DNA of 64,000 bases from Siphonodentalium dalli (Eukaryota > Mollusca > Scaphopoda > Gadilida > Siphonodentaliidae): the NCBI GenBank assembly GCA_032622095.1, contig CP136066.1, positions 109,823,319 to 109,887,318 of the forward strand. Direction: 5' to 3'. Numbering within the stretch: the first letter of the stretch is position 1; every line of letters starts with the position of its first letter. This document shows, piece by piece, positions 23,077-35,507 of this stretch. The notes beneath the pieces are model-generated. The model saw only the letters and a list, made by a program, of their open reading frames with translations, made no database searches and had not been told where the DNA came from. The position numbers were made by a program, and so were the translations under genes.

Positions 23077-24480
23077 AGGGTCTATTCTCATTGCACACGC
23101 GCGTGCGATTAATCGCAGCGTTTTTTAAGGTGCGTGTTAACATAACACAGAGCTATTCGTGATCAATTACCTTCATCAAACAACCACGTACTATTCGTGA
23201 CCAATCATCTTATATGCAATCAACCTCGTCATCGAGATAGCCGTTACAGAGAATGGCATGGTTCACTCGGTCACATATATATACTATCCGGGTACAGTCA
23301 TTCTCATAACTGATGGGCGATAAAATAATAAATGAAGTACGGAAAGGAAATGGCTTGGAAAGAAGTTTCCAACGTTTTGCTAGCATCAGTGGTGATTTTT
23401 GAAGAATTCAGTCGAATTATATATTACCTGTCAGTCTCGCGCAACACTGTACCCAAGATTGTGAATATATAGATTGATAGTAATGTGCCGTTTAGCATGT
23501 GCGATCACTGATGATAAGCCGCCAATGGAGATCAAATTGAAATCAATCGCTCATGCATGCGAACAGCGTCCTGGCGACAGAATTCGACCTGAAACGATGC
23601 GTGTGTGACTCTTAAGGTCGACTTCTGAGTCCCATCACTTATTCTATTTGAATGGTGGTTCGTCAATTATAGTACCGCGTTGTCGCTGTTGCCAGCGGCG
23701 ATACAAATGAGCACTCGATGATGGGGGAGGGGGGGGGGGTCTGAAAAAAAAAACGTTCATACACAGGGTTGAACATAAAAATCCCTCCCAACATGGGTCT
23801 ACCATCCTCCCTACATGCTAATCTATTTGTCTCATCCCCTCTTTCCCCATATTTTTTACTGGATATCATATGTTTGAGTACAAATGTTTTAAATGAGCTT
23901 TATTCAGAAAGACGATTTTTTGTCAGACCTAGCTAACTATAAGGTAAAATGTTGAAAGATCTAATTCAACCACTTGAATCGTACACTTTTGATAATCTTG
24001 AGTGATAATAACAATTATATACATAAAACTCCTGTAATCTGGGTTGTGATCGTACTATATAGTGTTATATACGTTTCAAGCTGGAATAATATATGCATAT
24101 TTATGCCCAACTACATGGAATTGAACCCTCTATTTCTAATTATAATTAGCTAGATATAATTGTGTCCTCAAAACTTATGTCATTTTTATGGCATGGCTCG
24201 TTATACTCAACTTATACCTGAGTAAATCTAACTGAGGAAAATTAAAGTTAATGTGTCAGCATATATAGGCCTGTATGTGGTCACCCCCAACCGAAAGTAC
24301 TTTATCATTCTCCAACCTAGCCTAGACCTGTGTATGAATGTGTTCGTCAGACCCCCACCCCTCTTGGGGGAACTCTTAGCAGTGGGAGGAAGGAATGCCA
24401 TCGAACACACATATAGAGCCGCTCGACCTTAAAAAACGCTGCGATTAATCGCACGCGCGTGTGCAATGAGAATAGACCCT
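23077..24480. mobile_element. 1.4 kb DNA transposon with 55 bp perfect terminal repeats
   Basis: The ends AGGGTCTATTCTCATTGCAC ... and reverse complement match without error for about 55 bp. The terminal repeat includes GCACACGCGCGTGCG. The flanks are TA on both sides (23075-23076; 24481-24482), compatible with a TA target. If the ends are GGG..., the flanks TAA/TTA differ. No transposase ORF is recognisable. The near identity of the ends suggests recent activity. Confidence 0.75.
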
Positions 24481-24482
24481 TA

Positions 24483-26130
24483 ATCTGGGGTGAATATATG
24501 CGACGGATGTCAATTTCCCGAACACGCTATATCATTTCGCGCCCCGCGTGTATAATGTTTCGCTGATTCTTGGTATACTTGGGCCATGTGCGTTTTATTT
24601 ATATACATGGGAATTTTTGGGACGGATTAAAAAAGTCGAACTGCGCCCCGGATGCCGAGTCCGGTAAAAGGTGTAGTTGATAATTCTGGTGAGATGCATG
24701 AGAAACCTTCAGTGATAAGCCGTATATAGTTGTTGTAATAATTTGAAGGATTAGTTATTTTAACGGAATTATGAGTTGGTCATTCGTGAAACCAATGTAT
24801 TTTATATTATATAATTACAATCATGTGTATATAATATATCATCATGAGCGCGTTACCATTTCTGACATTGTTTTTCTTGTAATTATAAGTATAACTCATG
24901 ACTATTGCGATGCGCATTTCACCCAGTATGATTGTCAGGGATGTATAGTGAAAGGGTTGGTGTATCTACAAGGTCAAAATTCTCAACAATCGGACATGTC
25001 CGACAAAACGTCAGTTGAAATTTCACTTATTAAGTAGATTTCAACTGTTTTGGTAGTTTTGTTTTTCCATGCAGTATATGCAGTGAATGTTTTAGTTTTA
25101 GGGCAAAATTAGAAAGCTTTTCTACTTTCAGTGAATTTTGGACTGAAAAAAAAATACACCAGTATACAACCATTTATAGGGACACTGGGTTGGGGGAAAA
25201 ATGGAATTTCTCTCTGTTTCAAAGCGGGTTGGGGGGGGGGGGGACAATGCAATTTTTGGACAATTATGTTTTTAATTGACCCCGGCGGTCGTAACCAACT
25301 GACCATACAGTTCCACGGGATAATTTATATTATGAGAACATGTTAGAGATTATTGAACCTGATCGACACCCCTATAAGGTTAGAAATATTTCGAACTGTT
25401 TAAAGACCCACTTAATTTTCGAATCCCCAGATCACATTACATACAACTCATTCTATAGTATATACAAACTGAAAGAGGAAGCTCCGAAAAAATATTGTAT
25501 TATCAACTTATCCGGTCGAACAAACTGTGAACATTGTTTTTATCGATGTACTGATGTGTGTTATGTGCTTCGTTTTGATCTGGAATGTACCACCAGTCTG
25601 TTTCCATGGAAGGGGAAAACTCTATCTCTCAGTTTTTAATTTTAATGCATTCTTGGTAAATGCTCTATATCTGAGAATCCCTATTACTTGTGGGCACTCC
25701 CATGCCACAGCTGTTCTGTATCCTGGTAGAATGTGTATATATTTGGTTTTATTTCACGCCAACAAAAGTCAATAACACTAACTCTGTATTGAAATAATTG
25801 GGGACTCAAATATTGAGTTGGCCTTTAAGTCTAAATTTCCGAATGGAAGTTGGGAAATATTCGACTTTTAAAATAAAATAATTTTACACCGAATAGGGCC
25901 TATATAGACTGTAAGATCAATTTTAACGTATTCTGATCGAACATTACTAACTGGTGCTGTGTATTTACAAACGTTTGAAATATTTTACCAAAGTTATGGG
26001 GTTAACACCAACCTCATGTCGTCACGCCCTCAGAAAATGCCACCCCCCCCCCATGCACTGAACCCCAGTCCGACCGATGTATATCTCAGTTTGCGATAAC
26101 TTGTGCGATATGCAAATGTTCTGAATTAAA
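24483..26130. other. Intergenic, nothing recognised
   Basis: AT-rich. G or C homopolymers lie at 25220-25242 and 26042-26051. ORFs of 80-99 codons (24771-25037, 25340-25639) lack any domain I know. No RNA gene was seen. Confidence 0.45.
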
Positions 26131-26136
26131 CTTGTA

Positions 26137-26572
26137 AAGGTACTCAATCCGATCAGACGCTCCTAAGTTACTATTTCTTTGGCTTCGGGAGTAAAAAGAA
26201 TTTGATTCGAGTCGAGGAACCCACCCATCAAAACTCAGGGTGCCCATATATCGATTTTTAAAGTTTTGTTATTTCTCGAGATGTGTAATAATATGTGACC
26301 CAGAAACTCGTGGTCAAACGGAGGGTCTCGGACAAAAATTGCGGATGAAGATGGATAACTCTAAAATCCAGTGGTAATATACGGTCAATTTCGTGATACC
26401 TTAGTGATAATACGACCATATTTTGTTGAACAAATTTAATACCATAGTTTACAGTGGTTAGCATTATTGTGTTGCATTAAATCAATTCTGATAACTAAAG
26501 CGTATTTTGAAGAAATGTTGTTGTTGTTGTATCTTGAAGGTATGAGGGCCGTCTGGTCGGATTGGGTACCTT
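26137..26572 (-). mobile_element. MITE copy B, inverted relative to copy A
   Basis: Terminal repeats are AAGGTACTCAATCCGA and, inverted, AAGGTACCCAATCCGA, flanked by TA (26135-26136; 26573-26574). It is the full-length, better-preserved copy of the element at 11051-11460, in opposite orientation. It has no coding capacity. Confidence 0.8.
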
Positions 26573-26574
26573 TA

Positions 26575-27230
26575 AAATGATTATTTATGCTATCGCGTCT
26601 TGAAACTCGTGAAATAAAAAAAAATTGTTGCAAGATGACGGGTTTTTGCATCCAATAGAGACGTACATTCTTTGTTACTGGTGGCGTGAAACGAAGTTCA
26701 CACAGTCAATGGACACCCCACCCCTTAAGTGACCAGAAGCTCTCCGCGTTGGGGATGTACACCTCCTTGAAATTTCCAACCACCCTTGAACGGGACCAAA
26801 CTCCATAGTTCACGAAATACCATTTGCACCCGACACCTTGGGTGGAGGAACCAGGACAAATCGGGCCGATCATGGGCTTCTGAATTCTGCATGCATAAAC
26901 ATTGCGAAATCCTAGCATCTAAACTGGCCTCAAGTTTCCAATAGAGTACATTTCCATACTGACACCCCAAAAGGTTGGAAATTTTTTCAGTCCAACTTGA
27001 ACATTTTAGCATAAAGTAGGAAAATATGCAAATGTTGGTCTAAAAACAACAAATTCCCACTAATAGATTGTTGGAAAATCAAACTACCAGAACAATTTCA
27101 ACTTATTGTTGGTGCGAGCAGTCGGATTATAACCAGACTGGAACTCTTTAGAAAGAATTCCATTCTGGTGTCAATCAGATTGGGTGAGACCCCCCCCCCC
27201 CCCAACCAAACTCTCCTCTGTCGCCACGTC
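26575..27230. other. Intergenic, nothing recognised
   Basis: Two overlapping minus-strand ORFs (26706-26918, 26725-27012) share GC-richer sequence, but neither has a recognised domain. A C-run lies at 27189-27203. Confidence 0.4.
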
Positions 27231-27233
27231 CCT

Positions 27234-27672
27234 GGATGATAATGTTGATGAAGATGAAGATGGCGATGATGATGATGATTATGATGATCATGATGATGAA
27301 GATGATGATTATGATGATAATGATGATGATAATGATGATGATGATGATGATGGCGATGATGATAATGATGATGATGCTGACTATGATGATGGTAATGATG
27401 ATGCTGATGATGATAATTATGATGATAATAATGATGATGATGATGATGATGATGCATGACTATGATGATGGTAATGATGATGTTGATAACGGCGACGATG
27501 CAGATGATGACGTCAACGATCGAGAATGATGATTATGATGATGACGATGATGATGATGATGGCGATGATGATGATGATGATGATGGCGATGATGATGGCG
27601 ATTGCGATGGCGATTGCGACGGCGACGACGAGGATGACGATGATGATGATGATGATGATGATGAAGATGATC
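27234..27672. repeat. (GAT)n-rich trinucleotide array
   Basis: About 440 bp of GATGAT repeats interrupted by AAT, GGC and GAC variants. Open frames on both strands (poly-Asp, poly-Met, poly-His, poly-Ser) are by-products of the repeat. Confidence 0.95.
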
Positions 27673-27730
27673 GAGAGGTCATTGTATATTTTGTAGATAC
27701 TGTTATTTTATATCTTCTATCCATCTTTTG

Positions 27731-27829
27731 AATATAAATTACTGTTCTCAATATAAATTACTGTTCTCAATATAAATTACTGTTATCAATATAAATTACT
27801 GTTCTCAATATAAATTATTGTCATTAAAT
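27731..27829. repeat. 19 bp minisatellite, five copies
   Basis: The unit AATATAAATTACTGTTCTC is repeated five times with single-base variants. Confidence 0.9.
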
Positions 27830-28490
27830 GTCAATGATGTTTTTATTTTTTTTTTAAAGCTATCAGTGACATTGGCTGCAATTATATATGCTATATAATC
27901 TACAGATTAGTCAATTATTGAAGCTTTCTTTTTAACTCGTTAAGACAAATTTGCCATTTAAATATTTTTGCAAGCGACATCACGGTGACCAACATTTGAC
28001 GCAATTCGCTATATATGTTTCATACTCAGCTCCTCCAGATGGAAAATTAGACTAAACGCGAAATTGCAGTTTATTAGATTCATAAAACATCTGCTATTGG
28101 CGTGGTGGTCGGTTTAAGTTATGAATACCTAGCATGTATGTGAGAACAATGTCATTATGTTGGGAAAAACACAGATATTGCTAGAATTTACGTGATTTCG
28201 AGCATAAATTCTTCCCAAATATGGTTCATTGTCATCTGAGAGCATTCAGCTTTGGTGTATTAATAAGCTGTATTTTATTTTTATAGAATTTAATTGATAA
28301 TTTTTTCGATGAAATTTCCAGAGGTGTTTTTAGATTTATCACTCAGCAATGCGAATTTTATCTTCAACTCCCCTTTGCAAAATAAGAGTAACCATGATCT
28401 TTGTGGGCAATTTTCAAAACAAAAATAATCTGATACATACTGTAAACATCTGGACGAAAAAAAAACAACATGGTGTACCATAAATATGGT
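27830..28490. other. Intergenic, AT-rich, nothing recognised
   Basis: No ORF or structure beyond simple AT richness was seen. Confidence 0.4.
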
Positions 28491-28525
28491 GGTGGTGATG
28501 ATGACGACGACGACGATGACGATGA

Positions 28526-28559
<34 letters not shown>

Positions 28560-28580
28560 GGTGGTGGTGGTAATGATGGA
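28488..28580. repeat. (GAT/GGT/GAC)n trinucleotide array
   Basis: A second, shorter trinucleotide array of GGT, GAT and GAC blocks. The His/Arg-rich minus-strand ORF across it is an artefact. Confidence 0.9.
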
Positions 28581-29292
28581 TATTGATGGCGGTGATTATG
28601 GCGATGTTATTTGAAACAGAGAACAAATCAAATGAAAAAAAACTAACTTTGACCATATCACATGCGCATGCAACAATGAAGAAGGTTCTTGTCAATCTTT
28701 CCCAGATAAGGTGGCAATAAAGAAGAACAGTAACTATTTCATTTCTGTTCCTAGAATTAAAAAATATGTGGGTCTTTAAAATAATTTTGGGAGAGAAGCT
28801 ATGCAAGTTGAAATAATCTGTTTATGCTCGAAATCCGAGTTTGTCGATGTATAGGTTACACATTTTCCAACTGTTTTAAATTTCGCACATAATTAGGACA
28901 AGTTCCCTTTATTTTTTAACATATATCGGGAATATAGACTGACCATGAATTTAGCGCTCTATATATATTGTTCCATGCTGGAGGAAAAAAGTGTCCGATT
29001 TCCCCTAAATTCTATATGAATCGAATACGCCTTTACGCAGAATGTCAAGTACATGTAATTCCACAAGTTGTTTCACAACTGACATCACATCTACTCGATG
29101 TATTTGTGCCAATTTATATTTGACCAAAGAGCCTTCAGACAGTATTTTCCACATGGACGTTGTAATAACTTTATTTAATATAATATACAAAGCTATATAT
29201 ATAGTATAGCCAATTCACGGACACATATATATTGGTAACTTATCCGTATTGCTGAAGAAAGTTCTGGATGCTGACATTTTCACACATATAGT

Positions 29293-29822
29293 CTATTAGA
29301 TAATGGCATGAATCTCTACTCTGGCTAACGCCCGTAGAGGTCACATTCCACCAGTACAAAACTGGGACCTTTTTGAAATTTTGAACCATCTAAAGTCGAA
29401 AAAATAACACAGGGAATATATTTCTTAGTTATTACTTGTTCCTTTATATTGTACTTCACATTGGGTGAAGGTCCCAACTCGAAATTTCACGATTTAAGTG
29501 AGTTTATGGGCGATTTTGTTGTGCGTCGCTTGCAATTATTTATTTTCTCCTGGGTAATTAATTCAATTTTTATTGCGATATCAGCTCACAAATGTAACAG
29601 AAAAAAGCATGAAATGTCGAGTTGGGACATTTACCTACAGCGAAGTACATTATTAAGGAACAGATAATAACTAAGAAATATATTCCCTGTGTTATTTTTT
29701 CGACTTTATAAGGCGCCCTGTCAAAACTTAAAAAAAAAATAGTTTCCAAATTTTGTACTGATGGAATATATATGATCTCTACTGGCGTTAGCAGAGTAGA
29801 GATTCATGGCATGATCTAATAG
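29293..29822. repeat. 530 bp palindromic element
   Basis: The whole segment is an imperfect inverted repeat. CTATTAGAT...CATGAATCTCTACTC at the left pairs with the right end. 'aataacacagggaatatatt' (29404-29423) pairs with its complement near 29680. 'ggtcccaactcgaaatttc' pairs with 'gaaatgtcgagttgggaca' nearer the centre. The arms are about 230 bp around a ~70 bp centre. The 72-codon ORF at 29449-29667 lies in the centre and is not supported. Confidence 0.8.
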
Positions 29823-31240
29823 TCCATAGTCCGTTAGTGTATGGGCTCATCCACATTCAAAACAAAATAATAACTTTAGAACATCACACTTCCGCAATTC
29901 TGGTCAGAATAAAACGTATCATAAGTATCACACATCTGCTAGATCCCAAAGGTCCGTGAATAACTGAATATTGTTCATCCAAGAAAGAGCTAGAAGTATA
30001 TTGAACTTGAAACATCGTCGCCAATGTTGTGAACCTATAGTAAAACAATTAGTTATAATGTGTATTGAATTAGTGGAAATATAGATATCCAATGACCGAA
30101 TAATCCTTTACTACGGAAGTGAGCCAATAACTAAATCTGTACAAATGTCCATCCACAAACAAATGTCTTTATCCAACCCCCCGAATAATGGACTCGACTG
30201 GGCATGCGCCGTGAATTATGACGTCTTCTCGCCGCTGCGGTAGGTAAGAAAAAGCACAGTCGATTTGACTAGATCTGCGTGTGTGGTCTTTTTGTTACAT
30301 CTGGGTGGTCCGGCTACAAACTGGTAACTCGTTTGTTCAACACACAAACGTCAATATGATATCCGCAATAAACGATACGAGCGATGAGTGGAACGGGGCA
30401 ATCAATGTATATAAACTATGTCGATGTCGATATATCATCTACCATACAACTATTTAACCATTACATTAAAGACGTATACAGGATTCCAGGATAATTTTTA
30501 CGAAACTTATTTGACTGTTTATTAAGTTTCTAGCTAGGGTATAACATAATATGACTCGCCTAGCATATTATAATTCTGTTTCGACTTAAACCTACAATCG
30601 AAATAATGATGTGTAATGTTCGTTATTCAAGATTACATTGTTTAAAGATGCGCGGTCAGATTTGACACCAAATTTATAATTTAGTCCAAATATCCTTTAT
30701 ATATAAATATTTAGCTAACTAGGTGAATGGAATTTAAAATACTTATAAATAATCGCCTTCATTATACTTCGTATGGCACACTCATCGCGAAAGTCCGAAA
30801 ACGCATCCATCTTATCTGCTTTATTTACATTTAAAAAGAAAACAAAATCATATTTAAAACGCTCTTTATTATCTACCGCTTTTGGGAAATAAAAGCATGG
30901 AGACGATCATTGGGATTTTTGCTCGTAAGTTCAAAACAAACTTTTGAAAGTCGACATCTCACTACCAAAGACCTCATATTAAAGGGTAGGATAAAATATT
31001 TGTCAATTGTAGTTTTTATGTTATTTTAAATCGGATCTGTAAAGCCCCGTGGTGATTTGAAGCCCGAAATTATGCTCGTCTTTTGTTACATACAGGTCCT
31101 ATTCCGGGAATCCAAATAGGTAAATATACATGCATAATAAAAGGTCGCTAGGCCAACATGTCCCTCCGAATAAGGTGGCTTGATTTGACCGTTGGCTTTT
31201 TTTATAATAGAATTTTGAGAACAACCAATAAAAACCCGGA
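29823..31240. other. Intergenic, nothing recognised
   Basis: AT-rich DNA without ORFs longer than 60 codons. No clear repeat was seen. Confidence 0.4.
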
Positions 31241-31244
31241 CACT

Positions 31245-31555
31245 AAAATAATCGTCAAATTATTTATTATAAGTCAACAAGGACCATAACTCTGGTAAAA
31301 ATAAGCGAGACGAATAACTTCGAACATGATCTGTATTTTCATGTGAGTGATCCATATACCAAATTTGAAAACAAACAGATAACTATTATATCATCGGGGA
31401 AACCAAAAATAATCGTCAAGTTATGTCAACAAAGACATAACTCCGATGAAAATAAGCGGACGGGACCCAAATTCTAAATTGACCTATAGTTTCATGTGAG
31501 TAATCCATATACCAAATTTGAAAACAATAATATAACTATATAGTCCAGGAGATAT
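31245..31555. repeat. Two-unit ~170 bp tandem repeat
   Basis: Units share 'aataatcgtcaa(a/g)ttat', 'aaaataagcg(a)gacg' and 'tttcatgtgagt(a/g)atccatat'. Confidence 0.7.
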
Positions 31556-31654
31556 TGGTCAACCTCTGCACCCCACCAGGACTCAACTTCACCCCACTAA
31601 TTTTCTTTCTTAATGTCTCCTTGTTAACAAGAAAAAAAAAGTGGCCGCAGAGAC

Positions 31655-32720
31655 TCCAGACAAGATGGCGTCCATCATGGCGGCCATTTTGTTATATGCA
31701 CCAGGTCTATTTGCTCGCCGTTATAGTAAAGATGATATCACACGAGGTCTTGTTTTTCGCTCGATTCGTTATGCTAATATAAAACCCTTACAAATTAGCC
31801 AAAAATCCGACACCAGAATCCAATATGGCGGCCAAGATGGCCGCCGAAATGTGAAAATATGCTATTTTTATGACATTTCACCACCTTTCGTTTGTCTCTG
31901 TGGGAAAATATTGGCATTTTGGCAAGATTTTATACATTTATCGTATAGAAGAGTCATTGGCGAAGACATGGGGACCATCATATACATTCATTGTGGGATA
32001 TTTTTGTCCGTTATCACGTTTTTCCAAATGCCGGTATAATAGGTCAAAGCCGAATCAACGCTAATAACGTGATGTAATGTTTCGAATCAATGAATGTTAT
32101 TGCTATCATAACAACACCCATATATATGTACAGGAGATAGTCGAGCTAGGATTCCTCTTACACCTGAGTTGAGAAATATTCACCCAAATCGAAGATGGCG
32201 GCCAAAATGGCCACCAGAAATAAAACATCGCCGAAAATCGCTGATTTTAACATCAGTGAGCATTATTGTCATAATAAATCCACACCTACTTACTATTGTG
32301 AGTTGGGAACATTTAGGCGAAGAACTTTCCTTGTACTATATCCAAATAAAAGTCCCCCAAATCCAAAATGGCGCCCACAATGGCGGACAGATTTTGAAAA
32401 ATCACCGAAATTCCCTCATATTCACACCATTGGGCATTATTGTAGAGACAACTCCACCCATGCTTACAGTTGAGTTGTTACCTTACATCTCATGCAAGAA
32501 ATGGTTTTTCCAAATCGAAGATGGCTGCCAAAATGGCGACCGAAATTTGAAAACACGCCTGCATTCCTTTACTTTCTTACGATGGGCATTATTGTTTCGC
32601 GATTTCTACCCACCATTGCATGTTGATGTGGAATATTGATATGAAGTATTCATTAGGGTTTGGCAATTGATACTCACAGTCAAGATGGTGGCCAAACTGG
32701 CGGCCAGAAATTTAAAAGAA
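31655..32720. repeat. ~165 bp 'ATGGCGGCC' tandem array
   Basis: The double motif AAGATGGCGGCCAAAATGGC and variants recur at about 31663, 31824, 32190, 32367, 32518 and 32683 (spacing 160-180 bp, one gap of two units). The units also share 'gggcattattgt' and 'gaaatttgaaaa'. ORFs of 132 and 156 codons (31641-32039, 32169-32639) run through the units and are not protein-like. Confidence 0.75.
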
Positions 32721-35507
32721 GTCGATATTATCACATACTAATTTCAACTTTTTGTCATAATATCGGTATGTATGGACGAAACTGTACATAAACCATCTAT
32801 TAGTTCAACTTAAACGTATCAAATGCATGACATAGCTCGCATCCTTCTGGAAAGATGAAAACCCACAATGAATATCGCGATGTGGCATTTCGAAATCCAT
32901 TCTCCACTCAGCGCCGTTAATGGCCGTAACCGTAGGTGCGCCGAATAGTCATATCAGCACAATTACCTGATAACAGATTCTGATTTGCCACGTCACGTCC
33001 ATAATTATCTGGACCAGCTTCCATTTCTTTGTCTGATAAATCTAGGTCGCTCACACCGACAAAGTATTCACCACTTCCTGGGAGAAGGGTCCCTCTAATT
33101 ATAACGTTTCAAACAGCTCATTTTCCGGTGTCTAGCTTACGATTTTAAATATTTGCTAAATATGGGATTTGTGCGTCAACTAGGAAGGTATATGGTCGAT
33201 GAGTATACAAGCTTACAGAAGGTCATCTCTATGTATGTGTCTCATACCCCATTGGGATAACGCCATGTAGAACTGGCGAACCATGTAGCTAGTCACTTCT
33301 CAATAGATGGTTCGTCAACTCACAAACTCAGCGAACTCAAACTCAGTGGACAACTTTGACAGTGTTTCGAAGGTTGCTAGCTGTCGAATTCCCTTGGACA
33401 GATGTCTATCTGCTAAGGAGAAGACCATAATGTACCGACTACTCACACTTCTTGACCATGATCCGAAGAAAACTGTGTGACGTCCAGCAGTTGTATCGTC
33501 GAATATCTCCCAGCAGACAAGAACAATACTCGCGGTGCTAGTTTGTGGACATGCGCCATGATAGTGGGAATGAATTGGGCAACGGTATACACCACCCCTA
33601 TACCTGGTGCATGGTTAAGATATAGAATGTAATGCGTGCCTTTTTTTTGGTGTGGTAAGATTGTATTTCGACATCCGTTGCGAAGCCGTTCTGATTCAAC
33701 TTGACCAGACGAACAATTTTGTCTGGATAAAACTATGCTAGCCTCCCCCAAAACAGTCGGATGGACTAAAGGATAATGTCTTTATGACATGAAGGTATGC
33801 GTTTTTGTTATCCTCTCGCAGGGTTAGCGTCAGTATGTGGGCTGTATTATTCAAGAAAATGTCAGGAACTGTGGTGCATTTTTTCACTATGTATTTAAAG
33901 CACAATTTATAGTCTCGATGGCAATGGCTGTGCACGTTGGGGAAAGCGATCTTTATGATCATATAGCTTTATATATATAACTTTAGAATATAGTAGTTAA
34001 TGTCTCATGTAGGACAATAGTCGCAATGGTGATGGTACTAAGAAATCACTTGGTGTGCCCAACGTATGTTGAACTGAATGCCAGAGCTCATCAACGTAAA
34101 TCTGGATGTTCTTCGCGTTGAACATTTCACCCTTGTGTTGATGGCATTTGTACTTTCTTGAAACATACCGACCACCACCCAGCGTGAGTATGACATATCA
34201 GCCAACTATCAAAGACATCGCCTTTAAGACTACACCACAGTCTGGGTGGTGCTTATACAGTAGTAGCCATTGGTACACGCCTGGTCCAGTTGATTAAGAA
34301 CGGCTTCCAAACGGATGGGAACATACAATCTTAGCATACAAGGAAAGCAAAGCCACACATGAGATCCTGTCTGAATCTAAAACATATCAAAATAAGGGGC
34401 GGTGCAGTCATGGTCCAATTTAATTTCCACTATCATGACACATTCCCGCAAACTAGCACCGTGTGTATTGTTATCATCTGCTTGGATCTGTTCGGTGAGA
34501 CGATTGTGATCATGTTCAAGAAGTGTGGGCATATTATGTATTATGGTTTCCTGCGCCTTAGCAGAAAGGCATCCGTAAAATATCAGGCTTTCAACACTCG
34601 AAGCCATATACAGAAGTTGTCCGGGTACGTCAGTGCATTAGATGAGCATGTGAATTGATGAACCATATATTGATAAGTGGCTGTTTGCGAAGGTCACCAG
34701 GTGTATCCCCATTAGCTCACCAAAGCTGAACATACGCAGATAGACAGGTCCTTCTGAAAGCTAGTATACGCATCGACCGAATACCTGTCTAGTTTATCGC
34801 ACAATATGACGCCCATACCCCATATATAGCGTCTGAATTATACCATAAGCTATACCACGAATGAAGCTCGCCAAGAATAAGGATAATAATTCAAAGTCTT
34901 CGAAACAAACACGACAGCTGGACACCGGCATATATATTGTTTGAAACATTCCGATTAGTGGGACCCGTCTACAAAGAAGTGTAGAAAACTGTGTTGTTGT
35001 GAGCGAGATAGATTAATCTGACGAAGAGACGGAAACTGGTCCAGATAATGCTGAATGTGGCAAATCAAAATAAGCTCAGGTACTGTTGTTTTGATTCTTG
35101 GAAGTCATAATTTGACTATTTGGCGCACCTATATACGGTTACGACCAGTATGGGCCCTTTATAGTCAAGAATGGGTTTTGAAATGTCACATCGCGATTGT
35201 GGGTTTTCATCCTTCCAAAAGGCTACGACTTATATTGGAACTAATAGATGGCTTATATTATGTACCGTTTCGTCTATACAGATCGATATTATGACAAAAA
35301 GTTGAAATTAGTATGTGATAATATCGACTTCTTTTAAATTTCTGGCCACCAGTTTGGCCGCCATCTTGACTGTGAGTATCAATTGCCAAACCCTAATGAA
35401 TACTTAATATCAATATTACATATCAACATGCAATGGTGGGTAGAAATCGCGAAACAATAACGCCCATCGTAAGAAAGTAAAGAAATGTAGACGTGTTTTC
35501 AAATTTC
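32542..35507. repeat. ~3 kb imperfect palindrome
   Basis: The left arm (32542 to about 34010) and the reverse complement of the right arm (about 34030-35507) can be aligned end to end. They are nearly identical for the outer ~240 bp and diverge to perhaps 70-75 percent further in. Shared anchors include 'tcgatattatcacatacta', 'gaaaacccacaat', 'attatctggaccag', 'gtcgatg(a/c)gtatac', 'cacacttcttga(c/a)catgat' and 'aagattgtat'. There is almost no unique centre. The amino-acid sequence CLSAK..(K/E)TI....TLL(D/E)HD is conserved in frame in both arms, so an old coding fragment of unknown family may underlie it. Confidence 0.8.

Noticed and set aside
27098-27751. Asp-, His-, Met- and Ser-rich ORFs
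   Set aside because: They are translations of a GAT trinucleotide array and appear in all frames of both strands.
28414-28806. 130-codon ORF with a long His tract
   Set aside because: The tract is the second GAT/GGT array read in antisense; the rest has no recognisable domain.
31641-32639. ORFs of 132 and 156 codons
   Set aside because: They cross several units of the ATGGCGGCC tandem array and have no domain.
34200-34330. Peptide resembling a LINE reverse transcriptase tail (RLEAVLNQLD... on the minus strand)
   Set aside because: Only a loose resemblance over about 20 residues, no YADD or other RT motif nearby, and the partner arm of the palindrome does not keep the frame.
35005-35045. 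Possible hammerhead ribozyme (CTGACGA ... GAAAC)
   Set aside because: No stem II can form between the two conserved boxes and stems I and III are not visible.
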